Positions 8,905 through 17,717 of a stretch of DNA of 64,000 nucleotides are shown here, one piece after another (position 1 is the first letter of the stretch; every line of letters begins with the position of its first letter). The notes beneath the pieces are model-generated. The model saw only the letters and a list, made by a program, of their open reading frames with translations, was not told the origin of the DNA and made no database searches. Both the position numbers and the translations under genes were made by a program. Source of the stretch: an uncultured Jannaschia sp. (GTDB lineage: Bacteria > Pseudomonadota > Alphaproteobacteria > Rhodobacterales > Rhodobacteraceae); NCBI GenBank assembly GCA_947494145.1, contig CANLTZ010000009.1:62001-126000 (forward strand), read 5' to 3'.

Positions 8905-10452
8905 TTAAGCGGCGTTTCCCGCTTTTTCTTTCTTTTTGAGTTCGTCCCAGAGCGCGCGGTATCGCGGCTCCTCCATCAGTTGGGCGAATTGCGCGCGGTG
9001 CCAGTCCACCCCGCCCTTGTGCAATTGTCGAACCTGACGGTCACTGCGCATTGCCGCAAGCGTGTCGGCAAAGCCCGGCACACCTTCGACCAGGCTGCTG
9101 TCACGGCCGCCGCGCATGTTCCATTTGTCCCAATATTCCAGCCCCAGATCCTCGCCGATGTGATTGGCGCGGCCACGGTTCTTCTTCAGGATATAAGCCT
9201 CAAGCGACCGCAGCGGGTAATGGTGCATGTAGCCCGCATCCTGGCAGCCATCCCACGGCATCATCCAGGCTTGGCCTTTGTTCATACGAGCGCTCATATC
9301 CTTGCCGGTGGGCGCCTTCCAGACGATGCGGTCGCGCCATTCGGGGGCGATGCGGGGGCGGTGCAGACCGAAATGGTACATCGCCTCGGGCCTGCGGAAC
9401 ATCGTCTTGATGTCTCGCATTCGCCGCCCGCCGCGTTTGGGCACGGGTTCGCAGATGGTGAATTGCTCGGTAATCGGCTTGTCGCGGAACGCCTCGACCC
9501 CGCCATTGCCGAAGCATTTCCAAGGGAAGGGAATGACATCGGTTTCGGGGCCCAGATGCTGCACGAGGCCTTGAATGGTTCCGTCGCGGGGCAGATTGAT
9601 GAACTCATCCACGTCGGCGATCAGCATCCAAGTGGCCTTGTGGCGCAGCACATGGTCACGCGCCCATTTCAGCGCCGATTTGTGCGGCCCGCGCTTGAGG
9701 ACAGTATTCACCTGGTGGATGAGCGTGGCGCCATCCACGCCGGTTTCAGCCAGCCGATCCAGCAGTGGGTCAGTCGTGTCGTCGCAATCGTTGGTAAAGA
9801 TCAGGAAGTCGGTGAAGCCAAGCGCGCGGTGATGGGCAAGCCATTCCAGAATGTAAGGCGCTTCGTTCTTCATGGTCGAAATGATCAGATAGCGCACATC
9901 CATCAGGCGCCCGCGCAACAGCACCGTGTCGGGTAGGGTTATGGCCCAAAACTGGCCCTTGCGGGTCAGTTGCGCGGCGTCGATGCGGGCGGTGATGTCC
10001 ATGACCGCCTCCCGCACGGGGCGGCCCATCTCTGTGCCGAAATGCCAACCACCGCCAGCGATCACGCCGCCGGGTCGTACTGCCCGGGCAGCATGTTCCA
10101 GGTCGGCAAGCATCACATCGTATTGCTTGTTGCCATCAAGGAAGAGCCAATCAAGCGCCCCGTCATCCAGGCCCGCCAGCGCCTCGGTCGAGGCTTGGCG
10201 CAAGATCGTCGCATCAGGATAGGCCGTGCAGACGGCGTCATGCTGGGCGTCGCGCACATCTTGTGGGGCGATATAGGCATGGGGGCGTTCGTCTTGCGCC
10301 GGGTCTTCGGCCCAAGGGTCGATCAATGTCAGGGCCATTGGCGTCGCCACCGCCTTCAGGCCTTCTGTCCAACGCCCTTCATGGGTGCCCACCTCGGCCC
10401 CCCGGCCCGCTTTGGGCAGCAGATCGAATATGGCCTTGGCATTTTCGCGCAT
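8905..10452 (-). CDS. Methyltransferase-glycosyltransferase fusion protein
   Basis: A 515-residue two-domain protein. Residues 1-180 form a SAM methyltransferase domain (GAEVGTHEGRWTE, LTLIDPWAEDP, LDWLFLDGNKQ, RPGGVIAGGGWH) paralogous to the downstream gene. Residues about 187-500 are a GT2/GT92-like glycosyltransferase: the motif series STMKNEAPYILEWLAHHRALG, FTNDCDD and WMLIADVDEFINL (DXD-type aspartates), then HHYPLRS, typical of the Glyco_tranf_2_4 group. It lies four bases after the GSCFA gene and nine before the methyltransferase. Together they probably assemble or decorate a cell-surface glycan. The acceptor is unknown. Confidence 0.8.
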   Translation of the reverse strand: MRENAKAIFDLLPKAGRGAEVGTHEGRWTEGLKAVATPMALTLIDPWAEDPAQDERPHAYIAPQDVRDAQHDAVCTAYPDATILRQASTEALAGLDDGALDWLFLDGNKQYDVMLADLEHAARAVRPGGVIAGGGWHFGTEMGRPVREAVMDITARIDAAQLTRKGQFWAITLPDTVLLRGRLMDVRYLIISTMKNEAPYILEWLAHHRALGFTDFLIFTNDCDDTTDPLLDRLAETGVDGATLIHQVNTVLKRGPHKSALKWARDHVLRHKATWMLIADVDEFINLPRDGTIQGLVQHLGPETDVIPFPWKCFGNGGVEAFRDKPITEQFTICEPVPKRGGRRMRDIKTMFRRPEAMYHFGLHRPRIAPEWRDRIVWKAPTGKDMSARMNKGQAWMMPWDGCQDAGYMHHYPLRSLEAYILKKNRGRANHIGEDLGLEYWDKWNMRGGRDSSLVEGVPGFADTLAAMRSDRQVRQLHKGGVDWHRAQFAQLMEEPRYRALWDELKKKEKAGNAA

Positions 10453-10456
10453 GTGT

Positions 10457-11590
10457 CTACTGCGCCATCAGCGCTTCCAGCCGCTTGAGCTGGTCGCGTA
10501 TGGCGGCCTCCGTCTCGGGGTGGCGGGTGACTTTCCGCTTGGCCATGACGCGTTTCAGAAGAGCCAGATCATCTTCGCGCACGGCCGTTTCAACCCGGTC
10601 GGAAATCAGGCCCGCCGCCGCACAGGCAGCCAGCCAGTGGCGCAGCATCTCTTCATCGGTGGGCTGCTTTTCGCACCAGACCTGTTCGAACAGCATCATG
10701 ATGAAATCCAGCACCGCGCGCGGCAGATGGCGTCTGTCTTGCTTGAAGGGCAGATGAAAGACGTCGGAAACGATTTCGTAACTGGGCCAGTAATGCAGAT
10801 AGCCGTCATCGCCCAATTCGCGCATCAACTCATCCAAGGCGACGCGCAGCACAGCCTTGGATACCGAATTGGCACTTATGCAGGACACCGGGCGGAAGGT
10901 GGCGATCAGCGGGACGGGTGAAAGGGTCGTGATGATTTTGGCGTCCGGGCGATGCTTGCGGATCAGGTCATAGATGGCGCGGATATTGTCCTTGTTTTCT
11001 TCCACGCTCGTGACGCGGAACTTGTGGCGCGACGGGTCATAGGCGTCCTGCGGGATGGAGCGCCAGAAGACACCGCCGGTGACTTCGTCGTACCAAACCT
11101 CACTCAACCCGAAGGTCAGGATGAACAGGTCGGTCTTCGAAAAGATGTCGAGCGTCTGCTGCCGGATGGTTTCGTCATATCCGTAGCTTTCGGCGGAGTA
11201 GCCGTGCCAGAGTTCTTCTTCGAACTTTTTGCCTTCGAAGGCCCATTCGAATTGCTGGCGGATGACGAAGCTGTTCACCATCCCTTCGCCGCACTTCACC
11301 ACATAGGCGTTAGAGCCTTCGTCCTTCGTCAGAATGTTGTAGTTCCGCGCTGCCAACCAGTTGGAGATATTGGCAGCGAAGCATGAGCCAAACGCGGTGA
11401 TCTGCGTGGCTGGCGTGACGATGCGCTGTGCGGGTTCCCAACCCTTGACCACCCAATCGAGCGCGGCGTGGGCGTCGGCCATCTGCTCAAAATTGGGATT
11501 GAAATTGGTATGTTCGCCGCGAAACCAGGTGCGGAAAACGCCTTCCTTGCCGGTATGCTGGAAGTTGAAGGTATTGGGCTTCTTGTTCAT
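10457..11590 (-). CDS. GSCFA-domain protein (SGNH/GDSL-hydrolase-like)
   Basis: A 377-residue protein with the name-giving motif TAFGSCFAANISNWL near residue 67, where the serine is the presumed nucleophile. It then shows ILTFGLSEVWYDE, TTLSPVPLIATF and HYWPSYEIVSD, matching the block order of the GSCFA family, a branch of the SGNH hydrolase fold. No signal peptide. It is the first gene of the operon with the methyltransferase-glycosyltransferase fusion, which suggests an esterase or transferase acting on a glycan substituent. That role is inference, since family members are poorly characterised. Confidence 0.82.
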   Translation of the reverse strand: MNKKPNTFNFQHTGKEGVFRTWFRGEHTNFNPNFEQMADAHAALDWVVKGWEPAQRIVTPATQITAFGSCFAANISNWLAARNYNILTKDEGSNAYVVKCGEGMVNSFVIRQQFEWAFEGKKFEEELWHGYSAESYGYDETIRQQTLDIFSKTDLFILTFGLSEVWYDEVTGGVFWRSIPQDAYDPSRHKFRVTSVEENKDNIRAIYDLIRKHRPDAKIITTLSPVPLIATFRPVSCISANSVSKAVLRVALDELMRELGDDGYLHYWPSYEIVSDVFHLPFKQDRRHLPRAVLDFIMMLFEQVWCEKQPTDEEMLRHWLAACAAAGLISDRVETAVREDDLALLKRVMAKRKVTRHPETEAAIRDQLKRLEALMAQ

Positions 11591-11715
11591 CGGGTCACGT
11601 TTCTTACAGCGGGGCGGCTATCGCATTCAATCATGTCGAAATCTGGGCCAAGGGCCCTTCGCGTGCGGCCCGGGGGATACAGCATACAGGTTAACGGGTC
11701 GACCTTGCCGCACTT

Positions 11716-11734
11716 GCAAATCATTCGCATTTGC
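11716..11734 (+). promoter_or_regulatory. Candidate Mur/Fur-type operator upstream of sitABCD
   Basis: Perfect inverted repeat GCAAAT-N7-ATTTGC, 35 bases before the sitA start. A 19-bp AT-rich palindrome with TGCAAAT-like arms matches the general form of Mur (manganese-sensing Fur) sites in alphaproteobacteria, where sitABCD is the classic target. Manganese-replete repression is inferred from this. Confidence 0.6.
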
Positions 11735-11768
11735 CATAACTGCCAACAGTCAAATCAGGAGGTTCAGA

Positions 11769-12659
11769 ATGTCGCCCGTCTTTCGGTCCTTGTTCCTGCT
11801 CTCGCTGCTCGTGCCAGGATCTGCCTTGGCAGACGAAAAACTGAAAGTTGTCACCACGTTCACCGTCATCGCCGACATGGCTCAGAACGTGGCAGGCGAC
11901 GCGGCCGAGGTTGTGTCAGTGACCCGGCCCGGTGCCGAAATCCACGGTTATTCGCCCACGCCGCGCGATCTGGTGAATGCCAGCGATGCGGACCTGATCC
12001 TTTGGAATGGCCTCAACCTGGAGCTTTGGTTTGAGCAGTTCCTGGGCAACCTGGGTGATATCCCTTCGGCGACGGTTTCGGAGGGGATCGAGCCCATCGA
12101 AATCTCCTCGGGCGCCTACCAGGGGCTGACCAACCCCCACGCCTGGATGGGGGCCGACGCGGCCATGGTCTATGTGGACAACATCCGCGACGCGCTGTCG
12201 GAAGCAGACCCCGACAATGCCGCCACCTATGCCGCCAATGCGGAGGTTTATAAGCGCGAAATCCGCGCAGTATTGGATCCGCTGAAGTCGGTGATCGACG
12301 CGCTGCCCGCCGATGACCGCTGGCTTGTAACCTGCGAAGGCGCTTTCAGCTATTTGGCCCGCGATCTGGGCCTGAATGAGCTGTATCTCTGGCCCATGAA
12401 CACCGATGCCGTGGGCACGCCCCAGCAGGTCCGGCGCGTGATCGACGCAGTGCGTGAAAACGGTATCCCTGCGGTCTTCTGCGAATCCACGGTTAATACC
12501 GACCCCGCCGAACAGGTGGCCCGAGAAACGGGCGCGCGGTATGGCGGTGTGCTCTACGTGGACAGCCTATCGGAAGAAGGCGGGCCAGTTCCCACCTACC
12601 TAGATCTGCTGCGCGTCACCACGCAGACTGTGGCCGACGGCTTGGCTGGGAATTCCTGA
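11769..12659 (+). CDS. sitA: Manganese (metal) ABC transporter substrate-binding protein
   Basis: Periplasmic cluster A-I metal receptor. A signal peptide (residues 1-19, ending ALA) precedes [21 protein letters not shown]. Candidate metal ligands are the histidine in EIHGYSP, the histidine in TNPHAWM, the glutamate in VFCEST and the aspartate in LYVDSLS. This His-His-Glu-Asp set is typical of Mn/Fe (SitA/MntC) rather than Zn receptors, and the His-rich loop of ZnuA is absent. An AGGAGG ribosome site lies 6 bases before ATG 11769. The stop overlaps the sitB start by one base. Confidence 0.9.
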   Translation: MSPVFRSLFLLSLLVPGSALADEKLKVVTTFTVIADMAQNVAGDAAEVVSVTRPGAEIHGYSPTPRDLVNASDADLILWNGLNLELWFEQFLGNLGDIPSATVSEGIEPIEISSGAYQGLTNPHAWMGADAAMVYVDNIRDALSEADPDNAATYAANAEVYKREIRAVLDPLKSVIDALPADDRWLVTCEGAFSYLARDLGLNELYLWPMNTDAVGTPQQVRRVIDAVRENGIPAVFCESTVNTDPAEQVARETGARYGGVLYVDSLSEEGGPVPTYLDLLRVTTQTVADGLAGNS

Positions 12660-13507
12660 TGCGCGACACGGCGACGGAAGGCGGAGGCATCGACGCCACG
12701 GACGTCACCGTCACCTATCGCAACGGGCACACCGCCCTGCGCGACGCCACCTTCCACATCCCTCCCGGTACGGTCACGGCGCTGGTGGGGGTAAACGGGG
12801 CAGGAAAATCCACGCTGTTCAAGGCGATCATGGGGTTCGTGCCCACATCGTCGGGCACGATCCGATTGCTGGGGCACAGCGTGGCGCAGGCGTTGCGGGC
12901 CAACATCGTCGCTTATGTCCCCCAGTCGGAGGAAGTCGACTGGGCTTTCCCTGTGCTGGTGGAAGACGTGGTGATGATGGGGCGCTACGGCCATATGGGC
13001 CTGTTGCGCCGCCCCCGCGCGGCCGACCGCGCCGCCGTGGACACGGCGCTGGCGCGCGTGGGCATGTCCGACTACCGCCACCGCCAGATCGGAGAACTGT
13101 CGGGTGGCCAGCGCAAGCGCGTCTTTCTGGCTCGGGCCCTGGCGCAGGACGGGCAGATCATCCTGTTGGATGAGCCCTTCACCGGCGTCGACGTGAAAAC
13201 CGAAGAACAGATCGTCACCCTTCTGCGCGAAATGCGCGAAGAGGGCCGCGTCATGCTAGTCTCCACCCACAATCTGGGTAGCGTGCCGGAATTCTGTGAC
13301 CGCACCGTGCTGGTGAAGGGCACCGTGCTGGCCTACGGCCCGACAGAGGACATCTTCACCCGCGAAAACCTGGAAGCGGCCTTCGGTGGCGTGCTGCGCC
13401 ACTTCACCTTGGGCGGTGCTGACCTGCATGACGATGACGACGAACGCGAAGTGCGCATCATCACCGATGATGAACGGCCCTTCGTTCTTTACGGCGAGAA
13501 GAAGTGA
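12659..13507 (+). CDS. sitB: Manganese ABC transporter ATP-binding protein
   Basis: Cytoplasmic ATPase of the importer, 282 residues. Walker [14 protein letters not shown], signature [15 protein letters not shown], Walker [13 protein letters not shown] and the H-loop histidine in VSTHNLGS are all intact. The last 35 residues carry an acidic-histidine stretch (HDDDDE), common in metal ABC ATPases. It overlaps sitA by one base and sitC by four, so all four subunits are translated from one message. Confidence 0.92.
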   Translation: MRDTATEGGGIDATDVTVTYRNGHTALRDATFHIPPGTVTALVGVNGAGKSTLFKAIMGFVPTSSGTIRLLGHSVAQALRANIVAYVPQSEEVDWAFPVLVEDVVMMGRYGHMGLLRRPRAADRAAVDTALARVGMSDYRHRQIGELSGGQRKRVFLARALAQDGQIILLDEPFTGVDVKTEEQIVTLLREMREEGRVMLVSTHNLGSVPEFCDRTVLVKGTVLAYGPTEDIFTRENLEAAFGGVLRHFTLGGADLHDDDDEREVRIITDDERPFVLYGEKK

Positions 13508-14346
13508 CCGCCCTGCTCGACCCGTTCAGCTATGGATACATGGTCAACGCCATGTGGGTGTCGGCCCTGGTGGGCGGGGTCTGCGCGTTTCTGTCTGCCT
13601 ATCTGATGCTCAAGGGCTGGTCTCTGATCGGCGATGCCCTGGCCCATTCCGTGGTGCCGGGCGTGGCGGGGGCCTATTTGCTGGGCTTGCCCTTCGCCTT
13701 CGGTGCCTTCCTGTCGGGCGGTTTGGCGGCAGGGGCTATGCTGTTTCTGAGCGAACGGTCGGGGCTAAAGACCGATGTGATCATCGGGATCATCTTCACA
13801 TCGTTCTTTGGGCTGGGCCTTTTCATGGTGTCGCTGAACCCCGTCTCGGTCAGCGTGCAGACCATCACCATGGGCAACATCCTGGCCATCACGCCGAAAG
13901 ATACGCTTCAATTGGTGATCATCGCGGGTGTGTCCCTCGCCATTCTGCTGCTGAAGTGGAAAGACCTGCTCGTGGCGTTCTTCGATGAAAACCACGCGCG
14001 CTCCATCGGGCTGAACCCGCGGCGGCTGCAGGTGCTGTTCTTCACGCTTCTGTCGGCCAGCGTCGTGGCGGCCATGCAGACAGTGGGCGCCTTTCTGGTC
14101 ATCGCCATGGTGGTCACGCCGGGTGCCACGGCCTACCTTCTGTCGGACCGCTTCCCGCGCCTTCTGGCGCTGTCGATCGCCATCGGTGCAGGCACCAGCT
14201 TTGCAGGTGCCTATCTGAGCTTCTTCCTGGACGGCGCGACGGGCGGCATCATCGTGACCTTGCAGACGCTGATCTTCCTCGCGGCCTTCCTTCTGGCCCC
14301 CAAGCACGGCCTTCTGGCCACGCGTAGGCGGGCGCGGGCACCATGA
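13504..14346 (+). CDS. sitC: Manganese ABC transporter permease (first)
   Basis: Inner-membrane ABC-3 family permease, 280 residues with about eight hydrophobic segments. Family landmarks: [20 protein letters not shown] near residue 35 (ATPase-contact loop) and the later [18 protein letters not shown]. It pairs with the homologous permease that overlaps it by four bases; having two permeases is the SitCD arrangement and differs from the single permease of ZnuB systems. Confidence 0.92.
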   Translation: MTALLDPFSYGYMVNAMWVSALVGGVCAFLSAYLMLKGWSLIGDALAHSVVPGVAGAYLLGLPFAFGAFLSGGLAAGAMLFLSERSGLKTDVIIGIIFTSFFGLGLFMVSLNPVSVSVQTITMGNILAITPKDTLQLVIIAGVSLAILLLKWKDLLVAFFDENHARSIGLNPRRLQVLFFTLLSASVVAAMQTVGAFLVIAMVVTPGATAYLLSDRFPRLLALSIAIGAGTSFAGAYLSFFLDGATGGIIVTLQTLIFLAAFLLAPKHGLLATRRRARAP

Positions 14347-15176
14347 TCGAGACGCTGCTGACTCCCTTCCAATTCCCATTCATGCAGAACGCTTTCTGGA
14401 TTTCGCTGATCGTGGCCCCGCCCACGGCGCTTCTATCGTGTTTTCTGGTGCTCAAGGGCTGGGCACTGATGGGCGACGCGGTCAGCCATGCCATCCTGCC
14501 TGGCGTGGTGCTGGCCTACATCCTGGGCCTGCCGCTCATTGCCGGGGCTTTCGTGGCAGGCATGGCCTGCGCGCTGCTGACCGGCTGGCTTGCCGAAAAC
14601 AGTCGGGTCAAACGCGACACTGTTATGGGCGTGGTGTTTTCGGGTTTCTTTGCCGTGGGGATCATCCTTTTCGTGGCTTTCCCCTCGGATGCCCATCTGG
14701 ACCACATCCTGTTCGGCAACATGCTGGGCGTGGGGCAGGAAGACCTGGACACGGCGCTGACCATATCGGTCCCCGTCTGCATCGTGCTGGGGCTGAAATG
14801 GCGCGACTTCCTTCTGCATGCCTTCGACCCGGCCCAGGCCCAGGCGTCGGGCCTGCCGGTGCGGATGCTGCATTACGGCCTGCTCACCATTCTGTCGCTG
14901 ATTGTGGTGGCGGTGCTGAACGCCGTTGGCCTGATCCTGGCGGTGGCACTTCTGGTCACGCCGGGGGCGGTGGCTTTTCTGACGGTGCGCAGCTTCGGCT
15001 GGATGCTGGCTGTGTCGGTGGCGGTGTGTTTGGTGTCGATGCTGTCTGGCGTCTATCTGAGCTTCTTTCTCGACAGTGCGCCCGCGCCGACGATCGTGCT
15101 GGTGCTGACGGCTTTGTTCATCGCCGCCTATCTGCGGCGGCGGCGTCAGATCGTGCAGGCCAGCCGGGCGGTCTGA
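14343..15176 (+). CDS. sitD: Manganese ABC transporter permease (second)
   Basis: Second ABC-3 permease, 277 residues, paralogous to the gene before it (same CFLVLKGWALMGDAVSHAI and LILAVALLVTPGAVAFL blocks). It should form the heterodimeric channel with SitC. Last gene of the operon; a 40-bp hairpin repeat follows 20 bases after the stop and a convergent LacI-family gene faces it. Confidence 0.92.
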   Translation: MIETLLTPFQFPFMQNAFWISLIVAPPTALLSCFLVLKGWALMGDAVSHAILPGVVLAYILGLPLIAGAFVAGMACALLTGWLAENSRVKRDTVMGVVFSGFFAVGIILFVAFPSDAHLDHILFGNMLGVGQEDLDTALTISVPVCIVLGLKWRDFLLHAFDPAQAQASGLPVRMLHYGLLTILSLIVVAVLNAVGLILAVALLVTPGAVAFLTVRSFGWMLAVSVAVCLVSMLSGVYLSFFLDSAPAPTIVLVLTALFIAAYLRRRRQIVQASRAV

Positions 15177-15195
15177 TGGCGGATTGCCCGCGGTG

Positions 15196-15235
15196 CATTG
15201 GACTGGAATCAAGCCCGCAAGGCGCCGGTCCATCG
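15196..15235 (+). repeat. 40-bp dispersed hairpin repeat, copy A
   Basis: Matches the reverse complement of 31708-31747 at 37 of 40 positions. Arms TGGACTGG (15199-15206) and CCGGTCCA (15225-15232) can fold into a hairpin with one G-T pair. It sits between convergent sitD and the LacI-type gene, so it may serve as a bidirectional terminator or be a REP-like element. Confidence 0.65.
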
Positions 15236-15375
15236 CCCGGGCATATAAGACGGGTGTGCTAGAGATAAAGTGCTACAGAAAGCCCGTTGGATCGCCCAAC
15301 CGTGACCCATCGATGGACGGGCTTGCGCGGATAGACGGCGTCCAGCGTTGCCCCGCTGACGGCCCGCCAACGCCA

Positions 15376-16401
15376 TTAAACCGGACGCATCGTATCCCCG
15401 GGCAGGAAGGTGGGCGTCAACTCCACCCGCCGGTCATCGCCCTCAAAGACATGCGTGCCCGCAATGATCTTGGCGGCCACCTGGCCCGCTTCCCGCCTCC
15501 GGCTGTCCACAGTGGCCAGCTTCAACGGCAAACCATCCAGCAGCGTAAAAGCATTGAACCCGGCCATGCCCAAAGTGCCCCCGACATCGAGCCCCTTCGC
15601 CCAGGCGTAAAGCAGCCCGCCCGCGCCCGTCAGATCGTTGGTGTAGAAGATAAAGTCCAGATCGGGTGTGCGATCCAACATGGCGGCGGTCATCTCGCGG
15701 CCCTTGGCGAAGCCGGACCAGCCCGAATAGGCGACCTGGTCCACGATCTCGATACCTGCCTCGGCCAAGGCGCGTTCCAATCCTTCGATCCGTTTGCGGG
15801 CGCGGTGGTCGCCGTCCATTTTGGTCCCGAGTACGCCCACACGCTTGTAGCCACGGGCCGCAATCTCCGTCCCGACTTGGTAGCCCGCGCGCCAGTGGCT
15901 GATGCCGACGGCGGCGTCCACCGGGTCGCCATCCACATCCATCACTTCCACGACGGGGATGCCTGCATTGGCGAGCATGGCGCGGCTGGCCTCCGTATGT
16001 TCCAACCCGGCGATCACCACGCCGGATGGGCGCCAGGACAGCATCTCGAAGAGGACGCGTTCTTCCTTTTCGGGGTCGTAGCCCGTGGTGCCGACCACGG
16101 GCTGCAAATCGGTATCGGCAAGCGCCTCATCCACCCCAGCCAGCATTTCGGGAAAGACGAGGTTCGATAGGCTGGGCACCACGACGGCCACCAGGTTCAC
16201 CCGGTTCGACGCCAAGGCCCCTGCGATCTTGTTGGGCACGTAGCCCAACCGCTTGGCCGCCTCGATCACCTTGGCGCGGGTCTTGTCGCTGACATCGCCG
16301 CGATTGCGCAGCACGCGGCTCACGGTCATTTCGCTGACGCCCGACGCTTCAGAGACGTCGCGCAGGGTCAGGTGCTGCTGGCGGGAATTACGGCGCGTCA
16401 A
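15376..16401 (-). CDS. LacI-family transcriptional regulator
   Basis: A 341-residue repressor. N-terminal HTH LTLRDVSEASGVSEMTVSRVLR (residues 11-32) and hinge helix GYVPNKIAGALA are followed by a periplasmic-binding-like sensor domain (LVAVVVPSLSNLVFPEML, DFIFYTNDLTGAGGL). The domain resembles the GntR (gluconate) subgroup, but the effector is not certain. No sugar operon lies next to it: sitD converges from one side and a tRNA gene lies upstream on the opposite strand. Its targets must therefore be elsewhere. Confidence 0.88.
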   Translation of the reverse strand: MTRRNSRQQHLTLRDVSEASGVSEMTVSRVLRNRGDVSDKTRAKVIEAAKRLGYVPNKIAGALASNRVNLVAVVVPSLSNLVFPEMLAGVDEALADTDLQPVVGTTGYDPEKEERVLFEMLSWRPSGVVIAGLEHTEASRAMLANAGIPVVEVMDVDGDPVDAAVGISHWRAGYQVGTEIAARGYKRVGVLGTKMDGDHRARKRIEGLERALAEAGIEIVDQVAYSGWSGFAKGREMTAAMLDRTPDLDFIFYTNDLTGAGGLLYAWAKGLDVGGTLGMAGFNAFTLLDGLPLKLATVDSRRREAGQVAAKIIAGTHVFEGDDRRVELTPTFLPGDTMRPV

Positions 16402-16489
16402 TTACGGCCCCTTCGACTTGTCCCCTGCAGCGTAGCCCGCGCGCGGGGCAGTGGACAAGCACGGCCTGCTAACGCTATCGGAAGGGCGG

Positions 16490-16566
16490 GGTCCCGTGGC
16501 TCAACTGGATAGAGCAATCCCCTCCTAAGGGATAGGTTGCAGGTTCGAGTCCTGCCGGGATCGCCA
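16490..16566 (+). tRNA. tRNA-Arg (anticodon CCT)
   Basis: A 77-nt cloverleaf with encoded CCA. The acceptor pairs GGTCCCG with CGGGATC (one G-U), the D-arm is GCTC/GAGC, the anticodon stem ATCCC/GGGAT carries loop CTCCTAA (anticodon CCT), and the T-arm is GCAGG-TTCGAGT-CCTGC. It reads the rare AGG codon. tRNA genes of this type often serve as integration sites, but no second copy of its 3' end was found in the window. Confidence 0.93.
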
Positions 16567-17059
16567 TTGCCTCGTCTTCGACGCACGCGCGGTCATAGCA
16601 GCCGATCACATGCCCAGCAGTGATCTGCCGTCACATCTGGTTTGTCCGTTCTCGTTCCCGTCGTCCCATCCCAACCCACTGAGCAAACGACTGAGCTGGG
16701 GGCGGCTGACCAACTGAGCGCCGTCAGTCCCTTGGCCATCCCTGGCAGACCTCTTTCCCTACAACGGGACAGGATTGTTCCTGTGATGGCGCGCGCTTCT
16801 ACGACAGGCCGCGATCCACCGATCAGGATGCACTCGTTTCCGACACCCATGACTGAGTTGCGAATAGAAAGTGGTGTCGCCGAGTGCTGAGATTGCCCCA
16901 TATCCGTAAGCAGCGAACGTTCCGTGGAAACCGATCATTCTAGTGAGCAAGAAGAGCTTAATCCGCAACGCTGCGCCAGCATACAGGCACGGCGCGAGCC
17001 ACCCGCCCAACTCCCACAGCCGACACGGAAATCGGAGACCTCGCGCGAACACGCCCGGC
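16567..17059. other. Intergenic stretch after tRNA-Arg, no gene recognised
   Basis: About 490 bases with only short frames on both strands and no recognisable domain, ribosome site or convincing terminator. Base composition is less GC-biased than the flanks. It may hold debris of an old insertion beside the tRNA; that is inference. Confidence 0.4.
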
Positions 17060-17686
17060 TCACTGCATCTCCCAGTTGCTATCGTCTTCCGGGCCACCCG
17101 AAGCGTCCAGGGCCACCATCTGATCCAGCGTCATGACATAGGCGCTCTCGGCCAGGATGGTGTCGAGGCGTTGGACATGCAGGGTGCCGACCGCGGTAAA
17201 GGGTTGCCACATGTCGAGGACCGGGACCGGGTCTTCGGATTGGACCAACACAATCTGGTTGGGCGGAGGCGCCGGGACATGGATGCACGCGCCGACATAT
17301 GGCACAAGCAGGAAGGCCTTGGTCTCACGTGCGTAGAAGTCCAACGGCGTCATGTAGCCAAGAAGGGCAACTGTCTGCCCATCGAGATCGGCGCGTGGCT
17401 GAGCGGCAGGTCGCGACTGGGGCATCGGTTGCCATGGTGCGTCACTGCCCCCGCCATCGAATTCTTGAGCAAGCAGGTCGAACTCGGTCACCAAACCCTG
17501 TAGCTGGGCCTGTTCCTGGGCTGCCCGTTCTGCTTCGGGCATGAGGTCCATCCAAGTCAGGATGCGCACGTCTTCGGGATAGGGCGATCGGCGCAAGACA
17601 TTCATGGCAACGCCCCCGCCGATGCCCGCACCTGCCAGGCAGAGGCCTCCAACGAGCAAGCTGCGTCTTGTACGATGAACCGTCAT
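17060..17686 (-). CDS. DUF3299-family periplasmic protein of a metal ABC cluster
   Basis: A 208-residue exported protein of unknown biochemistry. The N-terminus has a twin-arginine-like RTRRSLLVGG and a glycine-rich hydrophobic segment (residues 6-30). The DUF3299 core is visible as VALLGYMTPLDF, FLLVPYVGACIHVPAPPPNQIV and VGTLHV. The PYVGACIHVPPPPPNQ block is highly conserved in this family. It is last of four genes (ZrgA-like protein, ATPase, permease, this); the same family occurs in the zinc-regulated Zrg transporter loci of Vibrio, which suggests a part in metal uptake. Confidence 0.8.
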   Translation of the reverse strand: MTVHRTRRSLLVGGLCLAGAGIGGGVAMNVLRRSPYPEDVRILTWMDLMPEAERAAQEQAQLQGLVTEFDLLAQEFDGGGSDAPWQPMPQSRPAAQPRADLDGQTVALLGYMTPLDFYARETKAFLLVPYVGACIHVPAPPPNQIVLVQSEDPVPVLDMWQPFTAVGTLHVQRLDTILAESAYVMTLDQMVALDASGGPEDDSNWEMQ

Positions 17687-17717
17687 GGTTGTCCCTTTTT
17701 CATCCGTTTCGACAATG

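Noticed and set aside
8548-9936. 462-codon plus-strand frame opposite the methyltransferase and glycosyltransferase genes
   Set aside because: Both opposite genes carry complete family motifs; this frame has none.
16398-16586. Short minus-strand frame covering the tRNA gene
   Set aside because: It reads the antisense of tRNA-Arg, a well-known source of spurious protein calls.
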